Source of the DNA: an uncultured Trichormus sp.
Lineage (GTDB): Bacteria > Cyanobacteriota > Cyanobacteriia > Cyanobacteriales > Nostocaceae
Assembly: GCA_936914905.1 (NCBI GenBank)
Contig: CAKZGI010000347.1
Coordinates: 1 to 34,099 of the forward strand
DNA length: 34,099 bases
Direction: 5' to 3'
Part shown: positions 19,364 through 28,264 of the stretch, one piece after another
Numbering within the stretch: position 1 is the stretch's first letter
Layout: each line of letters starts with the position of its first letter
Program-made: the position numbers and the translations under genes
Notes under the pieces: generated by a model
Databases searched by the model: none
What the model was told of the DNA's origin: nothing
The model's input: the letters and a program-made list of their open reading frames with translations, nothing else

Positions 19364-20367
19364 TTATTCAGAAATTTTGATAACTAGTTTACCCATTTTT
19401 GTACTATCAAAAAGTTTGAGAATTGCTTTTGGTGCATTTTCCAAACCTTCTATAATTTCTTGAGTATATTTAATTTTATCCTCTTTTAACCACTATAACA
19501 AGATCCCTAAAAGCAACATTCCATTACGGCATATAATAGACGATAATAAAATCCTGTAATAAAACACGCCTAATCAAAACCTGACTAAAATAATAGGGAA
19601 AGGTACGGGTCATTTAGCATGATAAGCAGAAATTAATCTACATGAAGGAATGCGTGCACTTAAATTCACTTGCGTCAAAACAGCATCAATAATTTTCCCA
19701 CCAACATTCTCGAAATAGATATCAATCCCATTAGGACATGACTTAGCTAGGGCTGGAATTAAATCAGCGGTTTTGTAGTTAATTGCAGCGTCAAAACCTA
19801 ATTCTTCCCGCAACCATTGGCATTTTTCATCAGAACTGGTAATCCCTACGACACGACAACCTTTGATTTTGGCTATTTGTCCCACCAAAGAACCAACTGC
19901 ACCAGATGCGGCTGAAACAACTACTGTTTCTCCAGCTTGGGGTTTGCCTATATCTAGCAGTCTAAAATAAGCGGTACAACTAATAAAACTAAGGGGATGT
20001 AAAAAGGTAGTCAGGGATGCTGGTAAAGGGTTAAGTAGTTTTGTGAAGGAACGGATGTTTTGAGTAGAAATTAGGGCGTAATCTTGCCATCCTAATAGTC
20101 CAGAAACCATATGCCCTGTTTGAAAGTTAGGATTTTTGGATTCTTCAACTACACCCAGAACTAAACCGCGCATTACTTCCCCAAGTTCCACAGGAGGCAT
20201 ATACTGGGGTTTATTAGTCATCCAAATGCGATGTAGATATTGCGTACTAATATTTAACCTTCTTGAATACTGGGAATTGCTTCTTCCCGATACTCAAAAT
20301 TACTTTCTTTAATATCACCAACAGGACAAGAGGCCAAGGGCCACTGACTATTTATAGTTTTCTTCAT
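19364..20367 (-). pseudogene. NADP-dependent alkenal/quinone-type oxidoreductase (MDR family), broken
   Basis: The gene starts at ATG 20367 (MKKTINSQWPLASCPVGDIK, ESNFEYREEAIPSIQEG), and a stop follows where homologues read on into a substrate-loop segment. About 18 bases appear deleted near 20225-20235. The main piece (20221-19610) has MTNKPQYMPPVELGEVMRG and the dinucleotide-binding core ETVVVSAASGAVGSLVGQIA with AINYKT and YFENVGG, all of the zinc-independent medium-chain reductase family (CurA/PTGR-like). After a stop at 19610 only the C-terminal end is recognisable, WLKEDKIKYTQEIIEGLENA to KLVIKISE at 19366. The family reduces enones or quinones. Dead through at least three lesions. Confidence 0.8.
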
Positions 20368-20551
20368 AAAGATGAATTTACGAGTTTTGAAAAAAAATGT
20401 ATCCTTTCTCGGGATGATTTTAGCAGATTGGCAGAAATTTTTTCTAAAATTTGCCATAATAATGGGGCAGCAGATCAGAGCAAAATTAGTCACAAAATGT
20501 TAATTAGTAAAACTATGACTAAGACTAAGTTTAACTGCCCTACATCTACCA

Positions 20552-21580
20552 ATGCCTTATCTTACTGCTACTGGTTAAATTCGTTCCCTGATATCTAAAT
20601 ATACTACTTCTCAAACTCTGTGGATAGATACAGAAGTTGCTGACTATAAAAGTCGGAATCCTCGATGATCGCTGATTCAGATATTGGACAATCCTCAAGA
20701 GATCACTGATGACAGTGTTTATATTTTGGCTTTCCTAGAACAGCCCAATATGACTGTAGATTTTATTTAAAAAATCATGGTGAATGCGTCTATTAAAAAA
20801 GTTTTTCATAACCCTAATTATGATTTGATGTTATTGGGGAATAAAAAAGCTAGAAATATTATTTGTACTTTGGAAATGGGTAAGGTAATACCCTATCATA
20901 TCCTACCTTTACCTAATTAAAAACTGAAAACTCTGGCTACTGTACTTTGTAATTTTCACGGTATTGATAAAGAAGAAAAAGGTAGTGATTGGGGTAAAAG
21001 ACCTTTAACTGATGAACAAATAGAATTTGCTTACTTGGATTGCATTTATCTGCCTCAAATCCATTGGCAATTATTAGCATTACAGTCCAAAATTGTCTCA
21101 GATCCGGCAGGGGAAGGTTTAACTACACTTTCTCATAAATTTACAGAATTTGAACAAAATAGTAAGTTGATAAGTTCCGAATTTGATGACTTACAAAACC
21201 TATTAAAAAAAAGCTATACAAATTCAGAATGTTTCCCAAAATGAACATTGTCAACTTAGTGGTTATGAGCGTAAATCCGTGAAAGTGAAGTTTACATAAC
21301 TGGTAAGATTTTTGGAAAATCAAGATGTTGATTTAGATTTTACTATTACTACTCTAACTGAGAAATTGCAAAAAGATTGAGGGAGAAATTTGGAAGAGTT
21401 AAATGTAGATTTTGAGAAAACTTCTGTTTGGCGATTAGTTGCTAAAACTCAGGAAGGTGCTGTTAATGATGAGTAATATATAAATCTTAAATTAGTAGTG
21501 GAAAAAAAGATACCTGATTATTCCAAGAAATTGGGGATATGAAGGTTGATAGAAATGTAGCTAATCACACATTTAAATAA
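20552..21580 (+). pseudogene. RNase D-like 3'-5' exonuclease (DEDDy), nonsense-riddled
   Basis: One frame from ATG 20552 (MPYLTATG) runs with few shifts to about 21476. The DEDD signatures are visible: WIDTEVADYKSRN (exo I), VFHNPNYDLMLLG (exo II) and IEFAYLDCIYLPQIHW (exo III, Tyr-x3-Asp). Stops stand at codon 9 (TAA), after NPR (TGA), after MTVDFI (TAA) and after LPLPN (TAA), with more in the C-terminal region. The tail can be traced to VANHTFK at about 21577 after a further one-base shift near 21530. Most lesions are single substitutions in an otherwise collinear gene. The remaining 200 bp before the next gene hold nothing recognisable. Confidence 0.82.
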
Positions 21581-21781
21581 TTAAAAAATCCAAGTATTTA
21601 TAAGTTAAATTGAGAATTTAATGGTTTAATTAAAAAAAGGTTGAACTATATTGAGAAAATATGAGGAAAGCTTGTCAATTGAGTGTAAACGTATAGTACA
21701 AGTTAGAATTATTATGGAGTGAGAAATAAGTCAGTTATGGTAATGATTTACTCCCCGTATCAAACGAGTCTATAAGAACTT

Positions 21782-22624
21782 ATGAAATGGCAGTTATTGA
21801 CACAAAAAAGGCATGTTTTAGGCAAAATATTCACGATAGCAGTGCTTACTGGTTGCACTGGAATGTTATGTGTTTCTTGCAATAGAAGTCAGGATGTTTT
21901 GGTGACAGAAATAGGGGTTAGTCGTCCAAATCGTCTGACTCCTAAAACTTCCAAAGCTGGAGAATTCTATATTCAAGGACAGAATCAACACGCTAAAGGC
22001 AACTCCAAACTTGCTATTGCTGCTTATAGTAAGTCGATTAGTCTGAATTCTCAATATGCACCGGCGTTTAAAAGTCGAGGGTTAGCATATTTTGATGTTG
22101 GTAATAAAGAAGGTGCGATCGCAGATTATAATCAAGCTTTGCGTCTCAATCCCAATGATGCGGAAACCTACAATAACAGGGGAAATGCCCGCGCATCTCT
22201 GGGAGATCAACAAAATGCGATCACAGATTACAATGAAGCTATTCGTCTAGCTAATAACTACGCTGAAGCTTACAATAATCGCGGAAATGCTCGTGCTACC
22301 CAAGGAGATAAAGATGGGGCGCTGGCGGATTATACTCAAGCTATTCGTATCGATCAAACCTATTCTGTTGCCTATAATAACCGAGGCAATACTTATGCTT
22401 ATCAGGGTTATCAACAGAAAGCGATCGCAGATTATAATCAAGCTATCCGCCTCAATCCTAACTTTGCACCTGCCTTGAATAATCGTGGTAATGCCTTTGC
22501 CGCTACTGGAGACAAACGCAGTGCATTACAAGACCTACAACGGGCAGCAGCTATCCTTGATAAGGAAGGCAACAAAGAATTATATCAACAAGTAATGAAG
22601 AATATTGAAGAATTGGGAAGGTAA
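21782..22624 (+). CDS. TPR-repeat lipoprotein
   Basis: The N-terminus has a basic n-region (MKWQLLTQKRHVLGK), a short hydrophobic run and a lipobox LTGC near residue 25, so a lipid-anchored periplasmic or outer-membrane protein is likely. Six 34-residue TPRs follow (about 60-265), with the repeated phrases AYNNRGNARA, AIADYNQAIRLNP and ALADYTQAIRID. TPR arrays bind partner proteins; the partner is unknown. Two HIP1 octamers occur at equivalent positions of two repeats (22115 and 22421), inside the GCGATCGC-AGATTATAA phrase. Frames on the other strand are shadows of the repeats. Intact. Confidence 0.85.
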   Translation: MKWQLLTQKRHVLGKIFTIAVLTGCTGMLCVSCNRSQDVLVTEIGVSRPNRLTPKTSKAGEFYIQGQNQHAKGNSKLAIAAYSKSISLNSQYAPAFKSRGLAYFDVGNKEGAIADYNQALRLNPNDAETYNNRGNARASLGDQQNAITDYNEAIRLANNYAEAYNNRGNARATQGDKDGALADYTQAIRIDQTYSVAYNNRGNTYAYQGYQQKAIADYNQAIRLNPNFAPALNNRGNAFAATGDKRSALQDLQRAAAILDKEGNKELYQQVMKNIEELGR

Positions 22625-22626
22625 GG

Positions 22627-22710
22627 GTAATAGGAGTTCAGGAGTCAGGAGTTAGAAAAAGAAGATATTTCCCCATATCCCTCATCCCCCTCATCCCGAG
22701 TCCCCAATCC
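22627..22710. repeat. STRR-like block between two convergent genes
   Basis: A run of AGGAGTT/CAGGAGTC heptamers (22632-22653) is followed by a C-rich part with CCCTCAT and CCCCAAT units ending just before the symporter stop at 22712. Confidence 0.65.
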
Positions 22711-22711
22711 C

Positions 22712-24378
22712 CTATTCTTCAAAACTAGGAGTACGTAAATCTTCAACTAAAGCTTGAATATCTGCCACTGGTGGTGGAGTAAAACAGGAAACTGTAATGG
22801 TGAAGATAATATTAATGATCATCCCTAAAGTGCCTATACCTTCAGCAGAAACTCCAAAAAACCAAGGTGTCATTCCCCTAAATTTCAAACCGATAATGAT
22901 AATATAGATGATAGTGAAAATTAAACCGGTTAACATTCCCGCAATAGCACCTTCGGCATTTGTGCGTTTATCAAAAATTCCTAACACTATCACTGGGAAG
23001 AAACTAGCAGCAGCTAAACCAAAGGCAAAAGCTACGACCTGAGACACAAAACCCCCCTGGTTTACGCCAAAATAACCTGCAATAACTAAGGCAAAACCGA
23101 CAGATGTTCGCCCTACAAATACTCGTTTTTCTTCGGAAGCTGTAGAATCGAAGATGCGATAATAAACGTCATGGGCAATGGAACTATAAATTACTAGTAA
23201 TAAACCAGAAGCTGTTGACAGTGCTGCTGCTAAACCTCCCGCTGCCACTAAAACTATGACCCAAGGTGCGAGTTTAGCAACTTCTGGGGTAGAGAGAACA
23301 ATAATATCATTGTCGATGATAATTTCGTTAGTTTCTTCTTTGGGAGTTAACTGTAATTTACCATCTTTGTTTTTATCTTCAAACGTGAGAATTTTGGTTT
23401 TTTCCCATTTATTTGCCCAGTCTAATTGTCTAACTTCTTCAATTGTATGGTTGTCGAGAGATTGAATTAAATTATAGCGGGCAAACATGGATAAGGCCGG
23501 GGTAGTTGTGTAAAGAATGGCGATAAATAATAATGCCCAACCTGCGGAAAATCTCGCTGTACGAACATTAGGTACTATGTAAAACCGGATGATAATGTGG
23601 GGTAAACCGGCAGTTCCTAGCATCAAAGCAATAGTGATGAATAGGACATCCAACATGGTTTTGTTAGCAAAAGGTTGGGTATATTGCGCAAACCCTAAAT
23701 CGGTCTGAATTTTATTTAAGTTATCAGCAACATCACTAAAGGTAAATGCTAACTGGGGAACAGGATTGCCCGTGAGAATAAAGGCGATCACAATGGCAGG
23801 AATCAAATAAGCGAAAATTAAGATGCAATATTGGGCAACTTGTCTCCAAGTAATACCCTTCATTCCTCCCAACACTGCAAAAAAGCCGACTATTACTATA
23901 CCGATAATGACACCAGTATTTATATCAACTTATAAAAAGCCGCTAAAGAAAATACCTACACCGCGCATCTGGCCAGAAACGTAGGTAAGAGAAACAAAAA
24001 TAGCTGCAACTACTGCTACTAAACGAGCTAGATTAGATTTATAGCGATCGCCTACAAAATCGGGAACTGTATATTTAGCAAACTTCCCCAAATATGGGGC
24101 TAATAATAAAGCTAACAAAACATAGCCACCAGTCTCCAACCCATCAAATAAATTGAACCATCATAACCCAAAGTAGAAATTAGCCCAGCCATGGAAATAA
24201 ACGAAGCCGCAGACATCCAATCAGCTGCTGTTGCTGCACCGTTAGCAATGGAAAGAATACCCTGGCCAGCAATAAAGAAATCTTTTGTATCCTTTACCCG
24301 TGATTGCCAACCAATGTAAATATAGAGTGCAAAAGAAAGTCCAACTAAGATAATTGTCCAAAGTTCAACTGACACCAT
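22712..24378 (-). pseudogene. Sodium:solute symporter large subunit (ActP-like), broken
   Basis: Three pieces make up one SSF-family transporter. 24378-24112 starts MVSVELWTIILVGLSFALYI and has the family motif AATAADWMSAASFISMAGLI. The frame is lost at 24129-24139, where a GA duplication turns GWTGGY into GWRLVAM. 24139-23930 reads [25 protein letters not shown] and [15 protein letters not shown] up to a TAA at 23930-23932. From there the same frame continues through VDINTGVIIGIVIVG and MLGGMKGITWRQVAQYC to the end (PPPVADIQALVEDLR). Only two lesions in about 555 codons. The family imports acetate or similar organic anions with Na+; it is encoded just after its small DUF4212 subunit. HIP1 at 24044. 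Confidence 0.88.
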
Positions 24379-24384
24379 TTATCC

Positions 24385-24636
24385 TCACTTCTTATTATAC
24401 TTGCGCTCCAATATATCCATTTGGATAGCATAGGTAAAAGTCAAACCTACAAAAATCAAAATAGATCCTTGTTGTGCCATCCAAAAGCCAAAAGGTAAAC
24501 TAAAAAAGCGAATTGTATTTAATGGTTGAACCAATAAAATGGTAAAAACAATTGAAGCTAAAGCCCAAATAATTAAAAGATTTCTAATTAAAGCAGTGTT
24601 AGCAAGCCAATAGGCACGGGGTTGTTCTTCATCCAT
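24385..24636 (-). CDS. DUF4212 small subunit of a sodium:solute symporter
   Basis: An 83-aa membrane protein starting MDEEQPRAYWLANTALIRNL with two hydrophobic helices (about 17-42 and 52-78) and the signature FGFWMAQQGSILIFV of the sodium/substrate symporter small subunit (TIGR03647). The open frame extends eight codons upstream to 24660, but MDEEQP fits the family. It ends six bases before the start of the large subunit, so the two were one operon. Its partner is now a pseudogene, so this intact gene is probably without function and on the way out. Confidence 0.82.
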   Translation of the reverse strand: MDEEQPRAYWLANTALIRNLLIIWALASIVFTILLVQPLNTIRFFSLPFGFWMAQQGSILIFVGLTFTYAIQMDILERKYNKK

Positions 24637-24907
24637 TATTGTTATCCATAGATAAACCAATCAGCGGTTATTATCTAGCCTGAATTCGGTTTTTTATGTT
24701 AATTTTTTTTAATTTTTGTGAATAGTTTGTCTAAAAGATATTTATATTATCATATACATATTTATTCCATCTTGATAGTCAACCTACCGGAAAATATAAA
24801 AACAATATAAAACCTCTCTCAATATCTTCCAGCCTTTCTTTGTAAGATAGACAAAAAGAGATTAAAAGAGGTTTTACAGTTAACTTGATAAATTAAATAG
24901 CAACTTA

Positions 24908-26128
24908 TTAAGGTGCAAGGGCATTACCGCGTAATAAACTAGCGATGGTTTTGGCAGTAATTTTGAGTTGAGTGATGGGGTTAGCTGGAACTACTGTTTT
25001 GTACAAATAGCTATCAAATGTTAGCCGTTGTACATCTATGTCATCACACATTTCTACAAATGCCTCACGGGTAGCATCGGAACGATAGAACACGGTTTGA
25101 AGAAAATCCAATACCTTGTAAGTGAGTCCGTATTTCTTATCCCAACGCTTCAGGTAAATCTTCAAGTCGTTTTCTGTAGGAATACGCGCACCATTGTTAG
25201 AAACTTCCACAATGGTTTCTGCACACATCCGTCCAGATTTAGCTGCGAAATAGATACCTTCACCAGAGGACTTGGTGACATAACCAGCAGCATCACCTAC
25301 CAACGCAATACGTCCAACTACACGACGAGGACGGGGATGTTCAGGGATGGGGTGGGCTTCGACTTTGATAATTTGACCACCAGCTAATTTTTTAGAAGCA
25401 CGGGCGCGAATACCCGCTTGCAACTGTTTGATGTTGGCTTTATTAAGCTGCATTGTTCCTGTACCAACAGCTACGTGATCATATTTGGGAAATACCCAAG
25501 CATAGAAGTCGGTAGAAACGTCATTACCCACATACATTTCGGCCATGTCGTTGTAGTAGGCCATTTTGTCTTGGGGTAGACGAATGCGTTCTTGGAATGC
25601 GATCGCATAATTGTAATCCCCAGCATCCATTTCTTTAGCAATGCGGGAATTTGCCCCATCAGCACCAATCACTAAATCTACCTTCAGTGTTTTCGTAATC
25701 CCTTGGGCCCCACCTTCTGTATGGTCAACATAATGGATTTTACAGGGGTCAGTGTTGTTTGTGGGTATATCAAGTTTATGAACAGTGGCGTTAATTAAAT
25801 TAGCACCTAGTTTTGCCGCCCGTTCGCGTAGGAATCCATCCAATACTTCACGGCGGCACATTCCTATATATTCTTCTTCATTTACCAGATTGATATCTAC
25901 CTCACGATTAGAAGGAGAAATCATTTTCATCTTCCGCACTCGACGGTCGATAATCTCTGGAGGTAGGTCAAACTCACTCACCATACATAGGGGAATAGCA
26001 CCCCCGCAAGGCTTGGCGTTATCCAGCTTGCGCTCAATTAAATAAGTTTCAATCCCAGCTTTTGCTAATGTCTCAGCAGCAGATGAACCAGCTGGGCCTG
26101 AACCAACAACAGCAACCCTTAGTGTCAA
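24908..26128 (-). CDS. chlP: Geranylgeranyl diphosphate reductase
   Basis: A FAD-dependent enzyme that reduces geranylgeranyl groups to phytyl for chlorophyll a and tocopherol. The Rossmann motif VAVVGSGPAGSSAAETLAKA is at the N-terminus, then KPCGGAIPLCMVSEFDLP, which is distinctive of ChlP. IGADGANSRIA and the second FAD motif RIALVGDAAGYVTKSSGEGI follow, and a conserved C-terminal helix ends LLRGNALAP. I favour the TTG at 26128 (giving MTLRVAVVG, the family start) over the ATG at 26164, which adds twelve residues (MLSVNVKIGRKP). The length of 406 aa is normal. HIP1 at 25599. Intact and monocistronic; 270 bp of AT-rich sequence with no gene separate it from the symporter genes. Confidence 0.96.
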   Translation of the reverse strand: MTLRVAVVGSGPAGSSAAETLAKAGIETYLIERKLDNAKPCGGAIPLCMVSEFDLPPEIIDRRVRKMKMISPSNREVDINLVNEEEYIGMCRREVLDGFLRERAAKLGANLINATVHKLDIPTNNTDPCKIHYVDHTEGGAQGITKTLKVDLVIGADGANSRIAKEMDAGDYNYAIAFQERIRLPQDKMAYYNDMAEMYVGNDVSTDFYAWVFPKYDHVAVGTGTMQLNKANIKQLQAGIRARASKKLAGGQIIKVEAHPIPEHPRPRRVVGRIALVGDAAGYVTKSSGEGIYFAAKSGRMCAETIVEVSNNGARIPTENDLKIYLKRWDKKYGLTYKVLDFLQTVFYRSDATREAFVEMCDDIDVQRLTFDSYLYKTVVPANPITQLKITAKTIASLLRGNALAP

Positions 26129-26332
26129 AGGTTTTCTCCCAATCTTCACATTTACCGAAAGCATCGTATCATGGACTTTCGGCTGATTTGGCGCTCAAGC
26201 GTAGGGTTTTGACAGAATTGCAATATACCTTAACATTTCTACATATTTATCGTCATTACCATTATAAATTTCTTCATGTTCAATAGACAAAGGTCAATGG
26301 TAAAAAATAAAGGGATAGGGAAATTCAAAATT

Positions 26333-26375
26333 CAAAATAGTGCTTCCAGCAGGCTGCGCCAACAAAATTCAAAAT
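26333..26375 (+). repeat. 43-bp interspersed repeat, copy 2
   Basis: Identical to 14111-14153. Here it is preceded by AAATTCAAAATT, so the repeat lies in a longer run of the phrase TTCAAAAT. Confidence 0.9.
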
Positions 26376-26420
26376 TTAAAGAACTTTTACCCCATACCCC
26401 CTACCTACTAGGGTGCTTTT

Positions 26421-26933
26421 ATGTCATACAAGATGCAAACTTCTGTATTTGACTGTCTATCCCAAAAAATCAGTGTAACGGCGACTGTAGGTTATAAAAT
26501 CACATTTCTCCCCACAAAGGCTTCCAATGGGCTCATCTAGTCTTGTATGGCAGCAAATCTTGCTCTCAATACATTAAACGGGTCATTGCTGAGGAAGGGT
26601 TAAAAGTCGCTTTCATCAAATCTGGAACCAGATTCCAAGCTTGTAAACAAGCAAATATTATTCTTAAATCCCAAGGGGAGGAACTAGAACCACCAACAGA
26701 TATAAATGAGGATGATCAGACAAAAAACCTAAAGATATCGCACCTAAATCCTCTTGTCAAGATAGTTTTGATGTTGTGGATTTAGAAATAAATTGTGCTG
26801 ATGCTAGTTGCAGTTGTCCAGAAGTACTGAATATGACTCCAGATTGTGGTTAAGTGGTTAATTAGACTGTAGTTCCCTCTATTGCAGTGCTGCTGATTGT
26901 AGTTCCCTCGATTGTGGTGCTTGTAGTTGGTAA
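26421..26933 (+). pseudogene. YidD-like protein with Cys-rich tail, frameshifted
   Basis: ATG 26421 opens MSYKMQTSVFDCLSQKISVT ending in VGYK; a one-base loss at about 26491-26497 shifts the frame. It resumes as NHISPHKGFQWAHLVLYGSK and SCSQYIKRVIAEEGL, with the Cys-Ser-x-Tyr-Ile signature that marks YidD-like (membrane protein insertion efficiency factor) proteins in cyanobacteria. A second shift near 26724-26730 leads into KDIAPKSSCQDSFDVVDLEI and CADASCSCPEVL to a TAA at about 26851. A third shift recovers two 10-residue repeats, DCSSLYCSAA and DCSSLDCGAC, ending at 26931-26933. The order of blocks matches a single former gene of about 165 codons. YidD acts near YidC; this copy is not functional. 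Confidence 0.65.
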
Positions 26934-27027
26934 TTTTCTCTAATCCAATCTATTCTGGATGTGATATAAATGAAAATACAGTAATCCTACCTAAAAACCG
27001 TAGATTAGTTGCAGAGGTATAAAACCA

Positions 27028-28044
27028 GTGGGCATTGTAGTTGAAAACGTCTCTAAGCAATTTGGCAGTTTCCAAGCTGTTGATCAAGTGAGTATAGAAA
27101 TAAATAGCGGTTCACTAGTTGCATTACTAGGACCTTCAGGTTCTGGTAAATCTACCCTGTTGCGATTAATATCCGGTTTAGAAATGCCCGATAGTGGCAA
27201 AATTATACTGACAGGCAAGGATGCTACATATCAAAGTGTACAAGAACGTAATATTGGATTTGTATTTCAGCATTATGCCTTATTTAAGCATTTAACAGTC
27301 AGACAAAATATTGCTTTTGGCTTAGAAATTCGTAAAGCTCCGAAAAAGAAAATACAGGGGAAAGTAGAACAGTTATTAGAATTAGTACAATTGAATGGGT
27401 TAGGCAATCGCTATGCTTCCCAACTTTCTGGTGGACAAAGACAACGGGTAGCATTAGCTAGAGCATTGGCTGTAGAACCTAACGTATTATTACTAGATGA
27501 GCCATTTGGCGCATTAGATGCAAAAGTACGTAAAGATTTACGTGCTTGGTTACGTCGTCTCCATGATGAAGTCCACGTTACCACCGTTTTCGTTACTCAT
27601 GACCAAGAAGAAGCAATGGAAGTCTCGGATGAGATCGTAGTTATGAATAAAGGAAAAGTGGAACAAGTAGGAACACCAGCAGAAATCTATGACCATCCCG
27701 CTTCAGCATTTGTTATGAGCTTTATTGGTCCCGTGAATGTGTTACCCAGTAACTCCAAAATTTTCCAGACCAGCGGCTTTGATTCAGTTAATCCCGAAGT
27801 ATTCTTGCGTCCCCAAGATGTAATTGTAGAAAGAATCGCCAACGGCACCACAGCACCAGCTATAGTGAGTCGTGTGATTCATTTGGGGTGGGAAATTCAG
27901 GTAGAGTTAAAGTTAGATGATGGACAAACTGTTACCGCCCATTTAACACGTGATCGATTTGATGAGTTAAAGTTAGAAGCCCAAGAGCGCGTCTACGTCA
28001 AGCCCAAAGACGCGAAATCTTTCCCACTTTTCTATTCTATATAG
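27028..28044 (+). CDS. cysA: Sulfate/thiosulfate ABC importer, ATPase subunit
   Basis: Couples ATP hydrolysis to sulfate uptake with CysT/CysW. The GTG start gives [20 protein letters not shown]. Walker [10 protein letters not shown] is at 35-43, the Q-loop FVFQHYALF near 78-86, the signature LSGGQ at 133-137, Walker B LLLDEP at 154-159, and the H-loop is in [10 protein letters not shown]. The C-terminal 110 residues form the TOBE-like regulatory domain, with PVNVLP and FLRPQD. CysA is 338 aa here, as usual. The other transport subunits are not in the window. Intact; preceded by the dead YidD-like gene. Confidence 0.93.
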   Translation: MGIVVENVSKQFGSFQAVDQVSIEINSGSLVALLGPSGSGKSTLLRLISGLEMPDSGKIILTGKDATYQSVQERNIGFVFQHYALFKHLTVRQNIAFGLEIRKAPKKKIQGKVEQLLELVQLNGLGNRYASQLSGGQRQRVALARALAVEPNVLLLDEPFGALDAKVRKDLRAWLRRLHDEVHVTTVFVTHDQEEAMEVSDEIVVMNKGKVEQVGTPAEIYDHPASAFVMSFIGPVNVLPSNSKIFQTSGFDSVNPEVFLRPQDVIVERIANGTTAPAIVSRVIHLGWEIQVELKLDDGQTVTAHLTRDRFDELKLEAQERVYVKPKDAKSFPLFYSI

Positions 28045-28133
28045 AAGCAACATAGAAGCAACTCCCCAAACCTACACCAACAGAGGGTTAAACTCCTTAT
28101 ATTTGCTAGATTTATGGGGTAGGTTTGCGTGCT

Positions 28134-28183
28134 GTTCCAGAAACTGGATATTAATTAAGTTCCAGAAACTGGATATTAATTAA
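28134..28183. repeat. Exact 25-bp tandem duplication
   Basis: Two identical adjacent units (28134-28158 and 28159-28183) begin GTTCCAGAAACTGGATATTA. They lie in the 220-bp gap between cysA and the WD40 gene. Confidence 0.92.
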
Positions 28184-28264
28184 ATTATATAGTTAGACAG
28201 ATACATCAAGAACTTTAATGGTTAAAATTGACTAAGCTTATGTTTTTTCAACCTTGTAACTTAT

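Noticed and set aside
22247-22478. Frames on both strands within the TPR lipoprotein gene
   Set aside because: They arise from the 102-bp periodicity of the TPR repeats.
25028-25387. A 119-codon plus-strand frame opposite chlP
   Set aside because: It is fully contained in the intact chlP gene on the other strand and resembles nothing.
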